Position numbers and translations under genes: made by a program. Positions 23,081 through 36,260 of a stretch of DNA of 64,000 bases are shown in pieces. Position 1 is the first letter of the stretch. The number at the start of each line of letters is the position of its first letter. The DNA is from Nymphaea colorata (taxonomy: Eukaryota; Streptophyta; Magnoliopsida; Nymphaeales; Nymphaeaceae): NCBI RefSeq assembly GCF_008831285.2, contig NC_045151.1:4833544-4897543 (forward strand), written 5' to 3'. The notes beneath the pieces are model-generated. The model was given only the letters and a program-made list of their open reading frames with translations, was not told the origin of the DNA and did no database searches.

Positions 23081-24675
23081 GTGACATTGATTTATTCGGC
23101 AACTCCATTTTTTTTAAATTGCTTTCAAATCTACATTTTATCATCCATTGTCAATCCCTCATTTATTCATTCATTAAACTTTCTATTATTAAACATGATA
23201 GCCATTTATTGGCTCAATCACCAACTTTACTTGTCTCATGTGATGCATTCTTTTCCTCATTTATATTTAGCCAAATAATTTTCTAGCTTCAATACCCATA
23301 GTATTTTTTCTTCCAATTGTACTACTACTAATATTTTATTGAGTCATCATTTATTCTAAGTTGATTACCAATCTTTCCTTTACTCTAGTATATTCTATTT
23401 TCAATCATCGAACACTTGATTTTGACTTATTCATTCACCCCTATCGAGTCTACATCTTCATGAATCAAACCTCAAATATTTATACTCTGCTTGGTATTTA
23501 TTCTTTCAAAATTGAGATTCTTCACAAGTAATAGATTGCTTATAATTTTCTCTATTTTCCTATACTATCAATTTGGTATCTTGCTATGAGAGTCACTATT
23601 TACCGATCATATTCTTCAACAATTTTTTTTTCCTACATGCTTTGTCCCAATTGTTTGTCAAATCGAAAATTCTTTTATACCTAAGCTCATACACATGATA
23701 TTTCACTCTCATTTTCCTATTAGCAAAAAATATATCAATTTTCTTTACATAATTTTGTCCATACTTTCTTTTTAGAAGCATTTTCTATTATTTCCTTCAC
23801 CTCAGTCTCAATCTAAGACATCAACCATCTATCTCTCACTCATTACATGGCGCATTCTGTTTTGAACCATATCCTATCACTTACCAGTCACCGCAATTGT
23901 TAACATTGGGGCATTTTTTTTAAATTATGAATATTTTGATGCATTTCTTGCGACATATATTTTTCTTTCACAATTATCCTTGTCTATCAAGAAAAGGGTC
24001 ATATCCTAATCAAATTAACTCAGTTGTTAAGCTAAAGATTTGATCAAGCGTGACTCGGCCGCTAGGTTCGGGGCATTTTAAAGTTCGCTCTACTATGTCA
24101 TTGGACAAGGGAATCTTATGAAGCAAGCACAACTTGGCTGTTTGGCCAAGGGCTTTTCAAAGCAAGCTCAACAAAAGTGCTAGTTTGGAAAGTTTTACTA
24201 AACAAGTTCAAAATCAAGGCTTCGGTGAAAACAAAAACTTCACTATAAGACACTCGAGGTGATATTTTTCTTGTCACAACTAATGTAGGAGCAATAGGGT
24301 CTCATTCCTAGCTTCAATAAAGGTATTCGAGGTTATGAGGGTTCTTTCTTGGCATTGCCACTTGTTATCAAGCAACCCATTCGGGAAAATGGTAAAACCT
24401 AAAATTATGAACAAAAAGAGAAGTCCACGTAGGTAAGAGATTAAATCTACAATGCAAGCCAAAACAAGCCATTCAGGGAGGTTAAGCTTGAATTCAATTT
24501 CGGCTAACCCATGCAGGTAAGGGGTTAAACTTGCAAAATCTAAGCTCAAACAACCCATCTATGTGAGGAGTTAAACCTGAAACATCACTCCAAAAATGTT
24601 TTGTTTGAAAATCTGGGGTGCTTATCTTTGTCATTAAATGTAGCTAAAATCGGCTTAGTAACAAAGAGGAGCATT
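23081..24675 (+). other. LARD internal region, right part
   Basis: AT-rich and without supported coding capacity. About 24420-24590 carries imperfect repeats of roughly 60 bp around GGTAAGGGGTTAAAC. It ends just before the LTR start at 24676. No gag, protease, RT or integrase motif was seen, hence the LARD-like assignment. Confidence 0.55.
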
Positions 24676-25552
24676 TGTTATCACCCCAAATTTTTTAAAA
24701 AAGATATTGTATTTTATTTTTACCGAACAAAATTTTCAGTTATTTGGATTTAAATTTAAGACCCTAAGCCCAATCCTAGACCCAAAACAAATTCAAGACT
24801 ATTCGATTCAAAATGAATTTCTAAACCCATGTCTGAATCCAAACACAAAATTCAAATTCAAAACCCAACTTTGGATGTGATACTCAAATCCAAAATTTAT
24901 CTTCTGGATCCAAATTAGATCTAAAACCCAAGTCTAGATCCAAATTCATGCATTTTAAACTCAAAATCCAAAGTTGAGATCAAAATGACAAAATTTCATG
25001 CTATGAGCATCTCGCGCACATGTATGGACCTTCACTTTGTTTTATGTTTCATTCTCACCTCAAAAATGTGTTTTTGACCTTGAACCATTAAGTAGAACGC
25101 ATTGGCAACAAATTTAACCCAATCTGGAACTAAAACGAGCCCAGAATCATTCAAAACGAATTAAGCTTTGTTATCAACAAAACCATTTTTACCCCTTTTA
25201 AATATACATTTAAAAAATGATGTTACGTTCTTTTTATTATTTTTATCCCTTAAACGACCCTCGGGAAGCTAGGGAGGCAAAATATGCCACATATTGGTCC
25301 AAATGAGACAATCAAGGGGGCATTTTGCCCCCTTTATGAGAACTCGATCTAGCATGGCCGTGTTGGCATGCTGGCGCGTGCAATCGAGCTGAATGTGTTT
25401 CCTGCTCAACAGCACGTCATGCACTGACGCGCACAGCATGCTAGGTGCCACTCCCCATGTGCTTGTTAAAACCGCCCCTTGGCCTGACTGGGTGGGCATT
25501 AGCTCTGCCCACACCCCAATAGGGTGTTTGCAGGGCTAGTGGCCAATCCCAC
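24676..25552 (+). repeat. 3' LTR of the LARD-like element, first part
   Basis: It starts TGTTATCACCCCAAATTT and aligns with 15086-15933, including the hinge ACCCCTTTTAAATATA and the GC-rich part around GGTGGGCATTAGCTCTGCCC. It is broken by the inverted solo LTR at 25553 and resumes at 27610. Confidence 0.8.
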
Positions 25553-27609
25553 TGTTCGCATTTCCAAAAATTTTTTGTTTTCGAAGTGCTCCAGAAAAAT
25601 TAGATTTTATTTTGAAAATGAGAGAGAAAAGGACTCACCTATCGGTACGAGGATCGACTGTTTTCGGCTCTTTGATCGGGGGTAATCAATCCAAGGGCTA
25701 TGTTTATTCTTGATGCATTTTGTTTTGGCTTAAACATCTTTTTCATTCTAAATGTGGTGTTGTGTTTGAGAAAATGTTGAAGATTTGATGTTTCAAACCT
25801 TTGAAAAAGTTCATGAAGAATCACTTGAGGATGTAAAACATTTTGATTTGAGAAAAACTTGAATTGAGAAATCTTTACAAATATTGTTTGGAAACATTTG
25901 AAGATCATCTTTTGGAAATCACTTTGGTGTTCTCTTAAGACTTTAAGTAGGTTTGAGGTCTTTCTCTAATTCGGTTACTACCTAATTAGAGTTTCATCTC
26001 ATCTTATTCAAGTTGTTTTAGGAAAGTGTTTGTGATCATTTGTGATGTTAAGTGAATCTGAATGTATGAATGCATTGATCCTACATGATTAACATGAAAT
26101 CATTCATTCATATCAAGACATTCTTCTCAAAGCATTCCTACCGCCACATACATCTAAGGTTTTTGTTTTTATAATTGTCATAAATATTTTCATGAAGAAA
26201 GAAAAGTTTTTGAAAATGGAATGGAGTTGCAGACGAACATGAATCCAATATTGGGTCATTACTTGAGTTTTGGTGAAGTTGGTAAATAAAAAGATCTTAG
26301 GAGAAAAATATTCAAGAGAATGAAAAAGATGAAATACTTGAATGTAGGAGGAATGTAGAGAAAAAGAGAGAGAAGGAGGAGATTTTGAAAACCAGAAAAC
26401 AAAGGATTTAAAAGAGAGAAATACACGTATACATAAACATACTTATATATACATATATATGTATATATATATGTACGTATACACATACAAAAGCTTGTGA
26501 AAAAAAAGTTTAAATCGAATAGAGAAAGAGAATGAGATTTTAGAAGGAGAGAGAGAATGAGAGGTTTTAAAGAGAAAGAGAAAAAGAGAAAATGAAACAC
26601 ACATACATGTATTCATTTATATATATATGTGCATAAGAAATTGGAAAAGAGCATGTTAAATCATAAAAAGATAAAAACAAAGAAAAGTACTCTTGTACAT
26701 GTATACATATACATGTATATGCGTATATGTCTTCCTGAAAATGAAATCAAGAGATGATTTAATAATATCGGACTTCAACTTTTATGTAGGCCAGGGAGGA
26801 ACTTAGACTCATGTAAGAGCATAGGCTAAGTCTCCAAAGCCGCATTAAAGAGGGTATTTGCTTTTGAAAATCTTTTGAAAAACTTGATTTCAAATATGAA
26901 CATAAACCATAATCATTTCATTTGCCACAAGGGAATATATTTTACCCACCATTGTGTATGGGAGAAAATCAAATATTTATGGAATGGAAAGCAATATAAG
27001 AAAGCACTCATTGGAGTCCCTAATTTGAATTCAAGAGGGAAGAGTTTTGGAGCCAAACTCAAAATTTGAAATTCAAAATTTGAAAATAAAAAGGGTTGTT
27101 TAGTATAAAACTATTTATTATTTCAAATGTGTATAAAAAAACTGCTTGTTGTTACAAATGGATGGGTCGACTCTGTTTTGAGTGACTCTGGGTTTGTTTT
27201 AAATCTGGATAGAGTTCAATTGGTCGTCAACGCGTTCTAGCAAGCGATATAGGCCCAAAACACATATTGGCTCGATAACGAAACAAAAAACAAAAGGCAG
27301 GCCCGTGCACGCATGCGGGGAGCTCATAAATTCAAATTTTGTTGTTTTGATTTCGGCTTTGGAATTTGAGTTTGGAATTCTCAATTTGGATATAAACTTG
27401 AATTTTGGATCTAATTCGGATCTGATAATTGGATTTTGGATTTGAATCTCGCATCTAAGGTTAGGTGTTGAATTTGAATTTTGTGTTTGGGATTAGACAA
27501 CGGTTTGGAAATTCATTTTGGATCGAATAGCCGCAAATTTGTTTTGGGTCTAAAATTTAAATCTAAGTAATAAAATAATAGTCTTTTTGAAAAATTTGGG
27601 GTGATAAGA
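25553..27609 (-). mobile_element. Inverted solo LTR of the same family, with target duplication
   Basis: 2057 bp read on the minus strand, from TCTTATCACCCCAAATTT (27609) to ATGCGAACA (25553). CCCAC flanks it on both sides (25548-25552 and 27610-27614). It aligns with 15086-15540 and then with about 16720-17768, so it lacks about 1.1 kb, including the TATA region. Recombination between LTRs probably removed the interior. It sits in an LTR of its own family in the opposite orientation. Confidence 0.8.
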
Positions 27610-28530
27610 CCCACTTAGTTAATGCCTATATTAAAAAAAATAAAAAATTATTCAAAAATACTTGAAATTCGTGTGAAAATCTTGTTAAATTCAAAAAAAC
27701 TCAATTTTTGAATTTTGGCTCCAAAATTCTCTATAAATACCCCCACAATTCTTCCTCTTGGGCATGAACTAATTCTTGGAGAATTTTTAGTATTTTATCA
27801 CTTGAAGTTTTAGAGTTTTACCTTAGCTTTTTCTCTTCATTTCTCTCTTCTTATCTTCTTCTTCTTCTCTAACCTTGAGAGCAAGTTTCTACAAGCTCAA
27901 ACTCTTCAAGATAGCACGAAGAGTCTCTTGGGGGATATCATCATCATCTTGGAGTTTCTTCCTATGCAACCCTAGGATCATTCAAAGGAAAAAGTTCAAT
28001 TTTAATATCATCCATATTCAAGGTATGTAGTTCTCCTCTTGTTTTCATTTTTCTCATTTCCTCTTGCCACCTCCCCGTGGTCATGCAAGAAAGCTCAAAT
28101 GATTTTCTATCTAGAATCAAGAGCTACATCTTGAGCGCATTGGGAGTATGAGCAAGGCGAAATAAATTATATTCCTTTATTTATTTTCAAAAATATGTTT
28201 GTTATATTGTTTTACTCATCATTTATGCTTCAAATGATTCTCATGCATGATGTATTAATTTTCCCTAATTAATGAGCAAATGCATGCCGACAATGAGCAT
28301 TTGGGTTGGGATCTTTTCATTTTTATGATGATTCTTAGGTTGAAATTTGTCCAATCCGAGAATGCCATTCATGAATATGTACATGTTAAAATACATTTTC
28401 ATGTCATTGTCACGTTTAGTTTCTTTCTTAATCACCAGATTAGGAATTTCAATGAGTACTTTATCACGTTGTTTGATTTTCTTTCATACCCAATGGTAGA
28501 AGAAATATATTCTTTTGTAACAAACAATCT
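27610..28530 (+). repeat. 3' LTR of the LARD-like element, second part (truncated)
   Basis: It continues the LTR from the point matching 15933 to the point matching about 16845, with the TATA box at 27732-27739. Similarity stops near 28530, so the last 900 bp of the LTR are missing and no right-hand target duplication can be read. Confidence 0.75.
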
Positions 28531-31087
28531 GATCATGTATGATAGAGTGGTATGCAATAATTTCTTGATTAGCCATAGTGAAGAATGAATATAGCAAAGT
28601 ATGTGTCCAGATTCATATATCTCAAGAAATGCTACCTCCATATTTATACTACACACAAATCAAGAGCCAACAAATTTATTAGGGGTTGGATAGACAGGCT
28701 TTGTCATAACGTGATGAGCATGAAACCAACTAATCTAAGGTAGTAGTGAAAATGGCTATCTGATTCAATGGGGATTCGATCAAGTGCAAGAACATATCAA
28801 GAAGAAGAGAGTAGATATTTTTCTTGAGATTAGTCAAGGGAAGCTGAATAAGCATTTCTCACTCAAATGAGGAGGTCCTCCATTGTGGGGGCAAAGTCCA
28901 CCATTACCGTGCAATAATGTTCAGTTTGCCAAAATTTCCATATAGGGCATTTGTGTCTCAGATTGTCAGGTGCTTGTTTTTTCCATTGTGAGTATGACCA
29001 TTTCATTGGAAATGTTGAAAAGGAGGGAACAATAACGACACTAGCAATAACAGCTGCCGTGCCATCATCAAGCAGCCAATTCACCTCCACCAGCCAAGTA
29101 GATTCCAGTCAGCCGCATGACAGGAGGGCAATCGGGCATGTAGCTTATGCAACTATGGAAGATTTGAAAACTATAGGATGTGATCAGATCGAAGGCCCAA
29201 ACTCACAGAGCACTCCTTAGCTAGCAACACTTGCCCTAAAGGTGCAATAGTGCATCCACATGAGAGATGTTGCCTATCTAGTGAGTTTGATAGGAGCAAA
29301 GATAATTTGTCTCAAACAGGCCAAATTCTTATAGTTTGCAAGTTTATTGTTGCATTTTGTGACGATCTTCCAAGATTGATGCCACCTCAAGAGCTTAACT
29401 TCACCATTGATCTCATCTAGCATTGCATATATCTCGAAGACACCATATAAGACGACCATTGCTGAGTTGGGGAAGTTGAATAAGCAGTTGTAAGAACTTC
29501 TAGATAATGGATTTATCCACTCTAGCTTGTCTTATTTGTGAAGAAAAAATATGGATCTTTATGCTTATGTATCAATTATCATATAATGAACAAAAAATAA
29601 ATGTATTTTGCCTAAAATTGAAGATTTATTAGATCAATTGAAAAATGCACGTGTTCTCTAAGATTAATTTGAGGATTAGGATATCATGAGTTGCATATGA
29701 AGGAGAATGATATTTTTGACCACTTTTATGACATGATATGGCCACTATGAGTTCCATGTCTTCCTTTTTGAATTGACTAACAATCTTGTTGTATTTATGG
29801 ACTTGATGAACAAAGTATTGAGAGATTACTTAGCAAAGTTTGTGTTTTTTTTTATGATGTATTAATCGACTCTCCTTCTCATGGGGAGCATGAGAGACAA
29901 TTCAACATCATATAGAGCATTTTGCAGCAACATAACCTTTATCCTAAGCTATTTAAATGTGAATTGTGGCTTGAGTAAATTAGTTTCTTAAAACATACTA
30001 TCTCTGGGCATGGCATGGAAATGGATCCGACTAAAGTGGAGGCAATGCAATAGTGAAATACTTCCATGACTTCTCTTGAGATGAGAGCTTTCCTTGGTTG
30101 GATAGGATATTATAGGTGTTGCAATTAGATATTTTTACAGATCACACTGCTTATGACTACTTTGTTCATGAAAGAAAAAAAGTTTGTTCCATCTAAAGTA
30201 TGTGAGGAGTTTCCAAAAATTACAGCAGAAGCTTATGATTGCTCTAGTGCTAGTGTTGCCTTCTGGTAGAGAGGAGCCTGCAGTTTATACATACACTTCA
30301 AGTTTAAGTATAGTAGAGTATTGATGCAACATGGGCATGTGATAGCTTTCAACTTGCATCAGTTGAGACCCCATGAGTAGAACACCAGAGACCCCATGAG
30401 TAGAACACCAGAGATTAGGTGGATTGTTACAGTCTCGCGAGATCCCATAGTCAAAATGGAAGGATGTGGCTATGGATATCATTATGGCTCTGTCAAAATG
30501 AGGGGAAAATAATAGTTGCAGTTGACTAAGTCAGCCCACTTTTTGCTAATCTACGAAACACACCCAGTGGATTTGCTTACAGATTTGTGCTTAGAAGAGA
30601 TTGTCAGACTGCATAATCTGTCACACACCATTATTTAAGATCGAGATTCTTTATTCACAATGCAGTTTTGGAAGTCATTGCAAAGAGTCTTGGGGGAACA
30701 ACTGTGTATGAGTTCGGCTTTTCACTCTTAGGCAAATGGGTATATGATGAGGACGATTCTGACCTTGGATGATATATATATACCTTACTCCTTAATATGG
30801 AAGGAATAGATCAACATGCAAAACTGGTATAGGTATAACATATTACACATATCTGTGCTCATATGATATGTATCAGTTCTCAACCATATAATCATCCATT
30901 GAGGATTGTAGATGAGCAGGAGCAAATACTGCGGATGAAGATTTTTCCATTGTCAAAGTAGAGCGGCAGCACTGTGGAGCTACATAGTGTGCATGGCAGC
31001 TCAAATTCGAGATGTAGATGAGATGTCCTCAACTATTTGTTAACCTTTAGAAATTTCAAAGACGAAATTTTTTTAAGGAGGTAGAAA
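28531..31087 (+). pseudogene. Tekay-like Ty3/gypsy gag-pol remnant
   Basis: The gag zinc-knuckle area is at about 28928-29020 (GHLCLRLSGACFFHCEYDHF). The pre-RT segment MPPQELNFTIDLI is at about 29381-29419. RT pieces follow (LFVKKKYGS near 29535; LKNARVFSKINLR-like near 29640). The catalytic Y/F-x-D-D box has decayed to YDV near 29858. Integrase contains LTKSAHFLLIYETHPVDLL (about 30525-30580). The 3' end has a purine-rich tract, AAGGAGGTAGAAA, just before the LTR. Many stops and frameshifts show it is long dead. Order and orientation fit the 5' LTR at 12407 and the 3' LTR at 31088. Confidence 0.8.
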
Positions 31088-31243
31088 TATAATATCCCTG
31101 ACAGTAGATACGTTCAAAATCAGTTTCCTTACGTCTTAATATGACTTATGATTTGTGTGTTTATGTATGCCACTCTATAGAAATTTGGAGTCATCATACA
31201 AAGTTAACATGATTGTGTAAAGTGCGTTATCAGCTATTCAAGT
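31088..31243 (+). repeat. 3' LTR of the Tekay-like element, left piece
   Basis: It starts TATAATATCCCTGACAG (intact form TGTAACATCCCT) right after the polypurine tract. It aligns with the first 155 bp of the 12407 LTR and breaks off at the caulimovirid cluster. Confidence 0.75.
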
Positions 31244-31559
31244 TCTAAGTGCTTGGTTGGCTGCAGGTTCCCTCAATTCTTAATCTGACTACAGTGACTG
31301 CTACAGCTGTAGCAGTCACTGTGAGAGTATGATAATGTTACAGTATGATGATGTTATCATACTGTAAAGTATGATCATGTTTTCATAGTGTAAAGTATGA
31401 TAATGATAGTGTGGATTTTTATACTCTACTGTGACTGATTAATTAGTCATACTCTATTGTGACTGACTACAGTGACTGCTACAGTAAAGTATGATAATGT
31501 TACAGGGACTGCTACAGTAAAGTATGATAATTATCTAGTAAAGTATGATCTTTTCCTTC
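31244..31559. repeat. Palindromic AGTATGATAATG / GACTGCTACAG repeat block
   Basis: Five or more copies of AGTATGATAATG-like and four of GACTGCTACAG-like words occur in both orientations. A perfect 32-bp palindrome spans 31291-31322 (arm ACAGTGACTGCTACAG). A 10-bp-arm hairpin follows at 31340-31349/31356-31365. The words GTATGATAATTAT and CTAATTAGTCATA recur near 37430-37500 inside the viral cluster. Confidence 0.85.
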
Positions 31560-33570
31560 CCTCTTCTCCTCCTCTATCTCCCGTGCTGTAAGCAAAGCAA
31601 ACCGGTGCTTTTGGAGTGCAAATCCAGCCCCTTCTTTCCTTTTTGGTATCAGAGACTAGTAGGCTCTTGGTATTGTAAGTATTTTTTTGTTAATAATGCA
31701 AATTTTTTAGTGTGTTTGAAGTTTTATTTGATACTTAGCTTATAAACCGATCGGGAAAGTCTCTTCCCCGGAAGCATGTCTCTTTTCATACACTTGTATA
31801 ATATGTTATTATGAATCTATGTTTTATAATGGAAAATTCTAGCCCTAGCCAAGATCTATGCGTAGGAACCATGAGTTTTGAAAGAGAACCTATTATAACA
31901 TGATCTGTTTGTCATATTGTTCATGTGTTTCTAAGTTCTTGATTTCTTGGACGAGCCACTTTGTAAATCCTTAAGGACCAATAGGCTATTGTGGAAAAGA
32001 AGTACCCATTGAGGCAAGAGACCGTTTAGGAAAAAAAAAACACACGAACAGTGAGGTTTGAGTGGGATGACATGAGATGTTGTGCATGGTGTTCTGTGAA
32101 AGGGGAATCTAAAAAGTTTTTAGAATCGGGAGAACAAGACCATAAACCTACCATGTTCTAGTTTTTATAATAAATGTGTTATCTGTTCATAGAACCTTGT
32201 TCCTGTAAAAAGAAACTTTTCTAGTTTAAAACAAAGACTCGTAAAACAAAGTGTGGAATTGTATGAATGATACATAGGACTGGGGGATAAAGGGAGACGA
32301 GTACCTAGTAGGCTATAGAAACTTTTGAGCTACAAAAAATTTTGCTGTTATCATATAGTTGACGATATTTCTTTACTTACATTTGTTAAGATTAGTAATA
32401 TTAATTGTTTTCTATTATACTATCATATGAATAGATTAGAATATTCAAATTTATAACTATATCAAAAGTCTAAAACACTTAAAACAAGTAAACTTTATCA
32501 GTCAAGTCTTTTCTTGCTACAAATTATACCCATTTTATTCCCAAATGAGTGATAAAAAAGATATTTACATACTGAGCTTAAAAGAAACCCAAACCTATTG
32601 CCCAGACACAAAAAGACTAAGCAGGTATGATCCACTCAATAGTTCTAATAAAATAATGATTCAACAACTAAATATGATAATTATTATGATAACAAAATTA
32701 AGTCAAAAAATTAGTTAACTTGAACGAACTATAGGCAAAAGCCTAGAACAAGAAGGAGCAATTTTAGAAGAATTAACAAAAAGGCTAGACAATCCTAATA
32801 TAGGAAATGGTGAAGCAAAGCATACACCTATTACCCTTAGTAACACTAATGAAATAAGACAAATAGATGAAAATCTCTTAACTAGAATGATTCGAAAGGC
32901 CCTAGCTCTCAAACATTGGAAGAGCTAACATACCTAAATGGGGACTTGGAAATCTATAATAATCATCAATTAACTCTACAAAGTCCTAGAACCTTATACA
33001 AAACAGGGTTTTGGAGTATAGATCTTGACCAAAAAAACTATATTTTACTAAATAATCTTTGGCACAATAGAAAAAGCCCAACATTTTCCAAAATCTTAAG
33101 CATCATGGCAACCTATCTTAATATAAAAAAAAATACACAAATCAGTCTCTTCTCCAATCCTACCCAAACCCTTGTTTTTCTAGAATTAAACCAAAACTTG
33201 GAAGATACCTGCAGAGAACGAGATCTATATAAAGAAAAATTGAAGGATATGGCTGAAAGACTAGAATAGTCAATAGTAGAAGCAGAACTTTTAAAAGAGC
33301 AGTGCAAAAAAGAAATAAAAAGACAATGGGAAGAAAAGCGAGAAAGTTTTCTCCCTGAAATAGATGTAGCAAACGAGCATGTCCATAAAATAGTACTCCA
33401 AAAGAAAATATTGGAACAAAGACTGATCCAAGAGATACCTTATGGAAGTGGAAGCTCCAGAATCTTCCATGACTACTACTGGGAGAACACCACAAGAATA
33501 ACCACAAGTTCAACACCCACAAATACCAAACCCAATATTTTATGCACCTGAACAACCTCCTAGAAGACCA
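31560..33570 (+). pseudogene. Endogenous caulimovirid: leader and first reading frames, plus strand
   Basis: The sequence runs from a CT-rich leader through the primer site (31644) and about 900 bp of leader to an ATG at 32545 in SDKKDIYILSLKE. It then passes broken frames with a conserved LLNNLW motif (about 33045) and a coiled-coil-like Glu/Lys-rich stretch (33180-33450). The part 31560-33030 is repeated inverted at about 42150-40640. Stops break it (for example after 32750 and 33267), so it is a genomic fossil, not a virus genome. Confidence 0.75.
31644..31655 (+). promoter_or_regulatory. Initiator tRNA-Met primer-binding site of the caulimovirid
   Basis: TGGTATCAGAGA matches the start of the complement of plant initiator tRNA-Met 3' end. 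Caulimovirids and many LTR elements use this site to prime minus-strand DNA. The inverted copy has it as TGGTATCA at 42043-42036. Confidence 0.75.
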
Positions 33571-34700
33571 TATGTAAAATATAAGGAATGAGATACTTAT
33601 AAACCTAAAGTTAAGTGTATGCCTCTAGAAACTTTAGATAGAAACACTTTCTTTGATGAAGGTAGAATATTGAATATAAGTGCTCATAATCCTCAATTAT
33701 TACCCTCTGTTATAGAAATGTAGTCCCAACGATTGGCTAGAAAAATGGGATAAGATGGATCAAGCGATGTGGACAACAAAAGAAATGTATACTTGCGCTA
33801 AAAAATTCTTAAAAGAAACTGCTAGAGCTTCTTGGGAAGCATACAAAAGAGAACACCCCCAAGTCCTACAAAAAGAACTTTTATTAGGATATCAACCAAA
33901 TATAGGATTTGATAAACAACAACAAAACTCTTTTAGAAAATTAGAACAACTCCAAATTAAAGATGGCAATATATAATTCCATATTTACAAGATTTTTTTA
34001 TTATAGTTCCTTATCAAGATGCTTTTATAATAAGGAAATAGGAAATTCATAAAAAATACAAAGAAAAGGAAATAATACTCAATTAGATAACATTAGCATA
34101 AGAATCTAATTCATTATAGAAAGAATTGGTAAAGAAGTGTACTGAAATTACCATCTCTAGACAATTAAAAGGAGAATATACTTTTTGTAGACAAATATAC
34201 ACACCACAAAGGTATGATAAAGGACCTAGACATACAAAACATATAAGACAAATGACAAAAGAGGGAAATGCTACCTCTGAAAATCTAATGCTAAAAAACC
34301 ATATCTTCACAAACATAGGCATGTTAGAAAATATAATATTCAAAGAAATTATAAAATCAAGTTAGCATGCTTTACTTGTGGAAGCCCTAAACACTTGGCC
34401 AAAGATTGTCCAAAATGAAAAAAATTATACAATAGAGCCTTAATCTTAGTTGATTGTGTAAATGAAGACATATTAGCTTTAGATAAATATATTAATGATA
34501 CTGAAAGCATTTATAGTATTGTTTATGTAGATGGGCCATCCTCTGATCATAGTTCCTTTGATGATGAACCTTGTATTGATAGCCATACTAGCCATAACAT
34601 ACAAGAATCAAACAGGAAATATGGCAAAGGATTCCAAAAAAAAACTATCCACATTAAACAAGTTACAATATATGTTGGACAATATGAATAATGACTAATG
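33571..34700 (+). pseudogene. Endogenous caulimovirid coat-protein-like region with CCHC knuckle
   Basis: Frames continue after stops at 33592 and 33723, with an open part at 33755-33976 (KFLKETARASWEAYKREHP). A zinc knuckle, C-x2-C-x4-H-x4-C (CFTCGSPKHLAKDC), lies at 34368-34409, followed by an acidic tail to about 34690. A basic region followed by one CCHC knuckle and an acidic stretch is how caulimovirid capsid proteins end. The frame is interrupted several times and cannot make a full protein. Confidence 0.7.
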
Positions 34701-34800
34701 CATCATATGTGATAGAATTGGGATTTTTCAGTATCTAGACATTAGTCATGATAGACAATATAGAATGCACTGTTTTATCTAATATTACATTCTTATTACA

Positions 34801-36260
34801 GGACATGTGGCTTCTACTAGTCAAACTCAGCTGGTCCAAATAGACCAAGATTTAGGTCTACGCATATTCCCTACTGACTCTAATCCTTCCTTCCAAACTT
34901 TACCCAGCATGACCCTTGACCAGAACCCTTTTTACAATCTTCTTCTTACTGTTCATTATTATTCCAGTCTCTCCCATCATTCCATTCATCTTCGTCATCG
35001 TCTCTTTGGAGGACTGCACCAATATTCTGATTGTCACCTACCCGTTTTGCCTTGTTACTTTCTTGGATTTAGAAAAAATGTCCACATATGCCAAGGTTTA
35101 TGCATAAGATACTTTAGTAAGGGATACAGAATTTTGCAGTAACTCTACTGTCTGCTAAAAAGACACGGGTATTTCTATCTTCAGCCACCATCCAGTTGGA
35201 TCTAGTCCAGCAGATATTTTGGTTTGCAGCCATTGTATAGGCTCTCCACCTCTTAAGTTGAGAATACACAACATTTTCAAGAAAAGTAGTTTTAATAGTG
35301 TCATCATGGATTCTAGTTTGCAGAAAGTGCAGTGACGATGTTTATTAAAATTTCCTATCTTATTTCACATGGGTACTCATAAGAAGGAGAGATAGATTCA
35401 ATATCTAAGTTGACATAACTATAGGGGTTTACCCCTCCAAGTTTAAACATTTTTCTTACCGTATAAGTCAATCGCCAACTGAAATTAAAATGTTTTGCTT
35501 TCTCTTCTTTAGTAATCATAATTCGTTTGAAAAACCCTTGGTCCAAAAGAGTCTTGGGAGAGAGTTTTATTCCTTGGATTTCTTGGTTTTGCCACTTCTC
35601 AAGGTTAAGTGGCTTATATAATTAAGAATCCTTGTTCACGTTCACAAAAAGAATTGCCGCCATGGTGGTCATGCTTGTATTTGATCAAAGTGAATCCTAT
35701 CCAGATTTGTTTGAGTTTTGTATCATTGTTTTTAGCAAGTTCTATATATTGACCTGCGCTTTCCTTTTCGCTTGAGTACTAATCGATAGATCTACTCTTT
35801 TACTAACGAGATATTTGGAAAAATTGTTTTCCTTTTTTCTCCTAGTTTTCTTAGTTCTTCCTCAGCATATTCTCTCAGGATTCTATTTTCTGTCTGCAGA
35901 GTTTCTATTTTTTTATTTAGCTCTTCTTTCTCTTTCTTCCTCCAACTTACTTATGCTTGTGCTGCCTTTAAGCTTCTTTATAAGGCAAAATACGTATCTA
36001 GGCTCTGGGATCTGAAGGGTATACATTCCATGGAAATATCAGGCAGGGTTTTTTATTGGAGTTGTCTATTTTTCAAGTTTAGGTGGCTTGCCAATAAGGA
36101 AAGATTTTTTGGATTTGTAGGATTTCGTTTATTTTGCCACAAATTGTCTAATAGGATGTGGTCCTTTAAATCTAGAATAAGGCCTGGAGAAGTTCGACAG
36201 ACTAGGTTTGAGTGGGGAGGGAAGATTGGTAACCCTATGTCTAGGTCGAGAGGCATCTAG
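34801..36260 (-). pseudogene. Endogenous caulimovirid fragments, minus strand (movement-protein-like, tentative)
   Basis: On the minus strand, 36256-36053 repeats the motif seen at about 33000-33120 on the plus strand (ILLDNLWQNK). The part 35546-35355 holds TYTVRKMFKLGG, whose counterpart appears near 39440-39370. Further minus-strand coding similarity to 39330-39160 lies at 35340-35140. The movement-protein call rests on genome position and general character only. An open plus-strand frame at 34807-35142 overlaps it and is unassigned. Confidence 0.45.
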
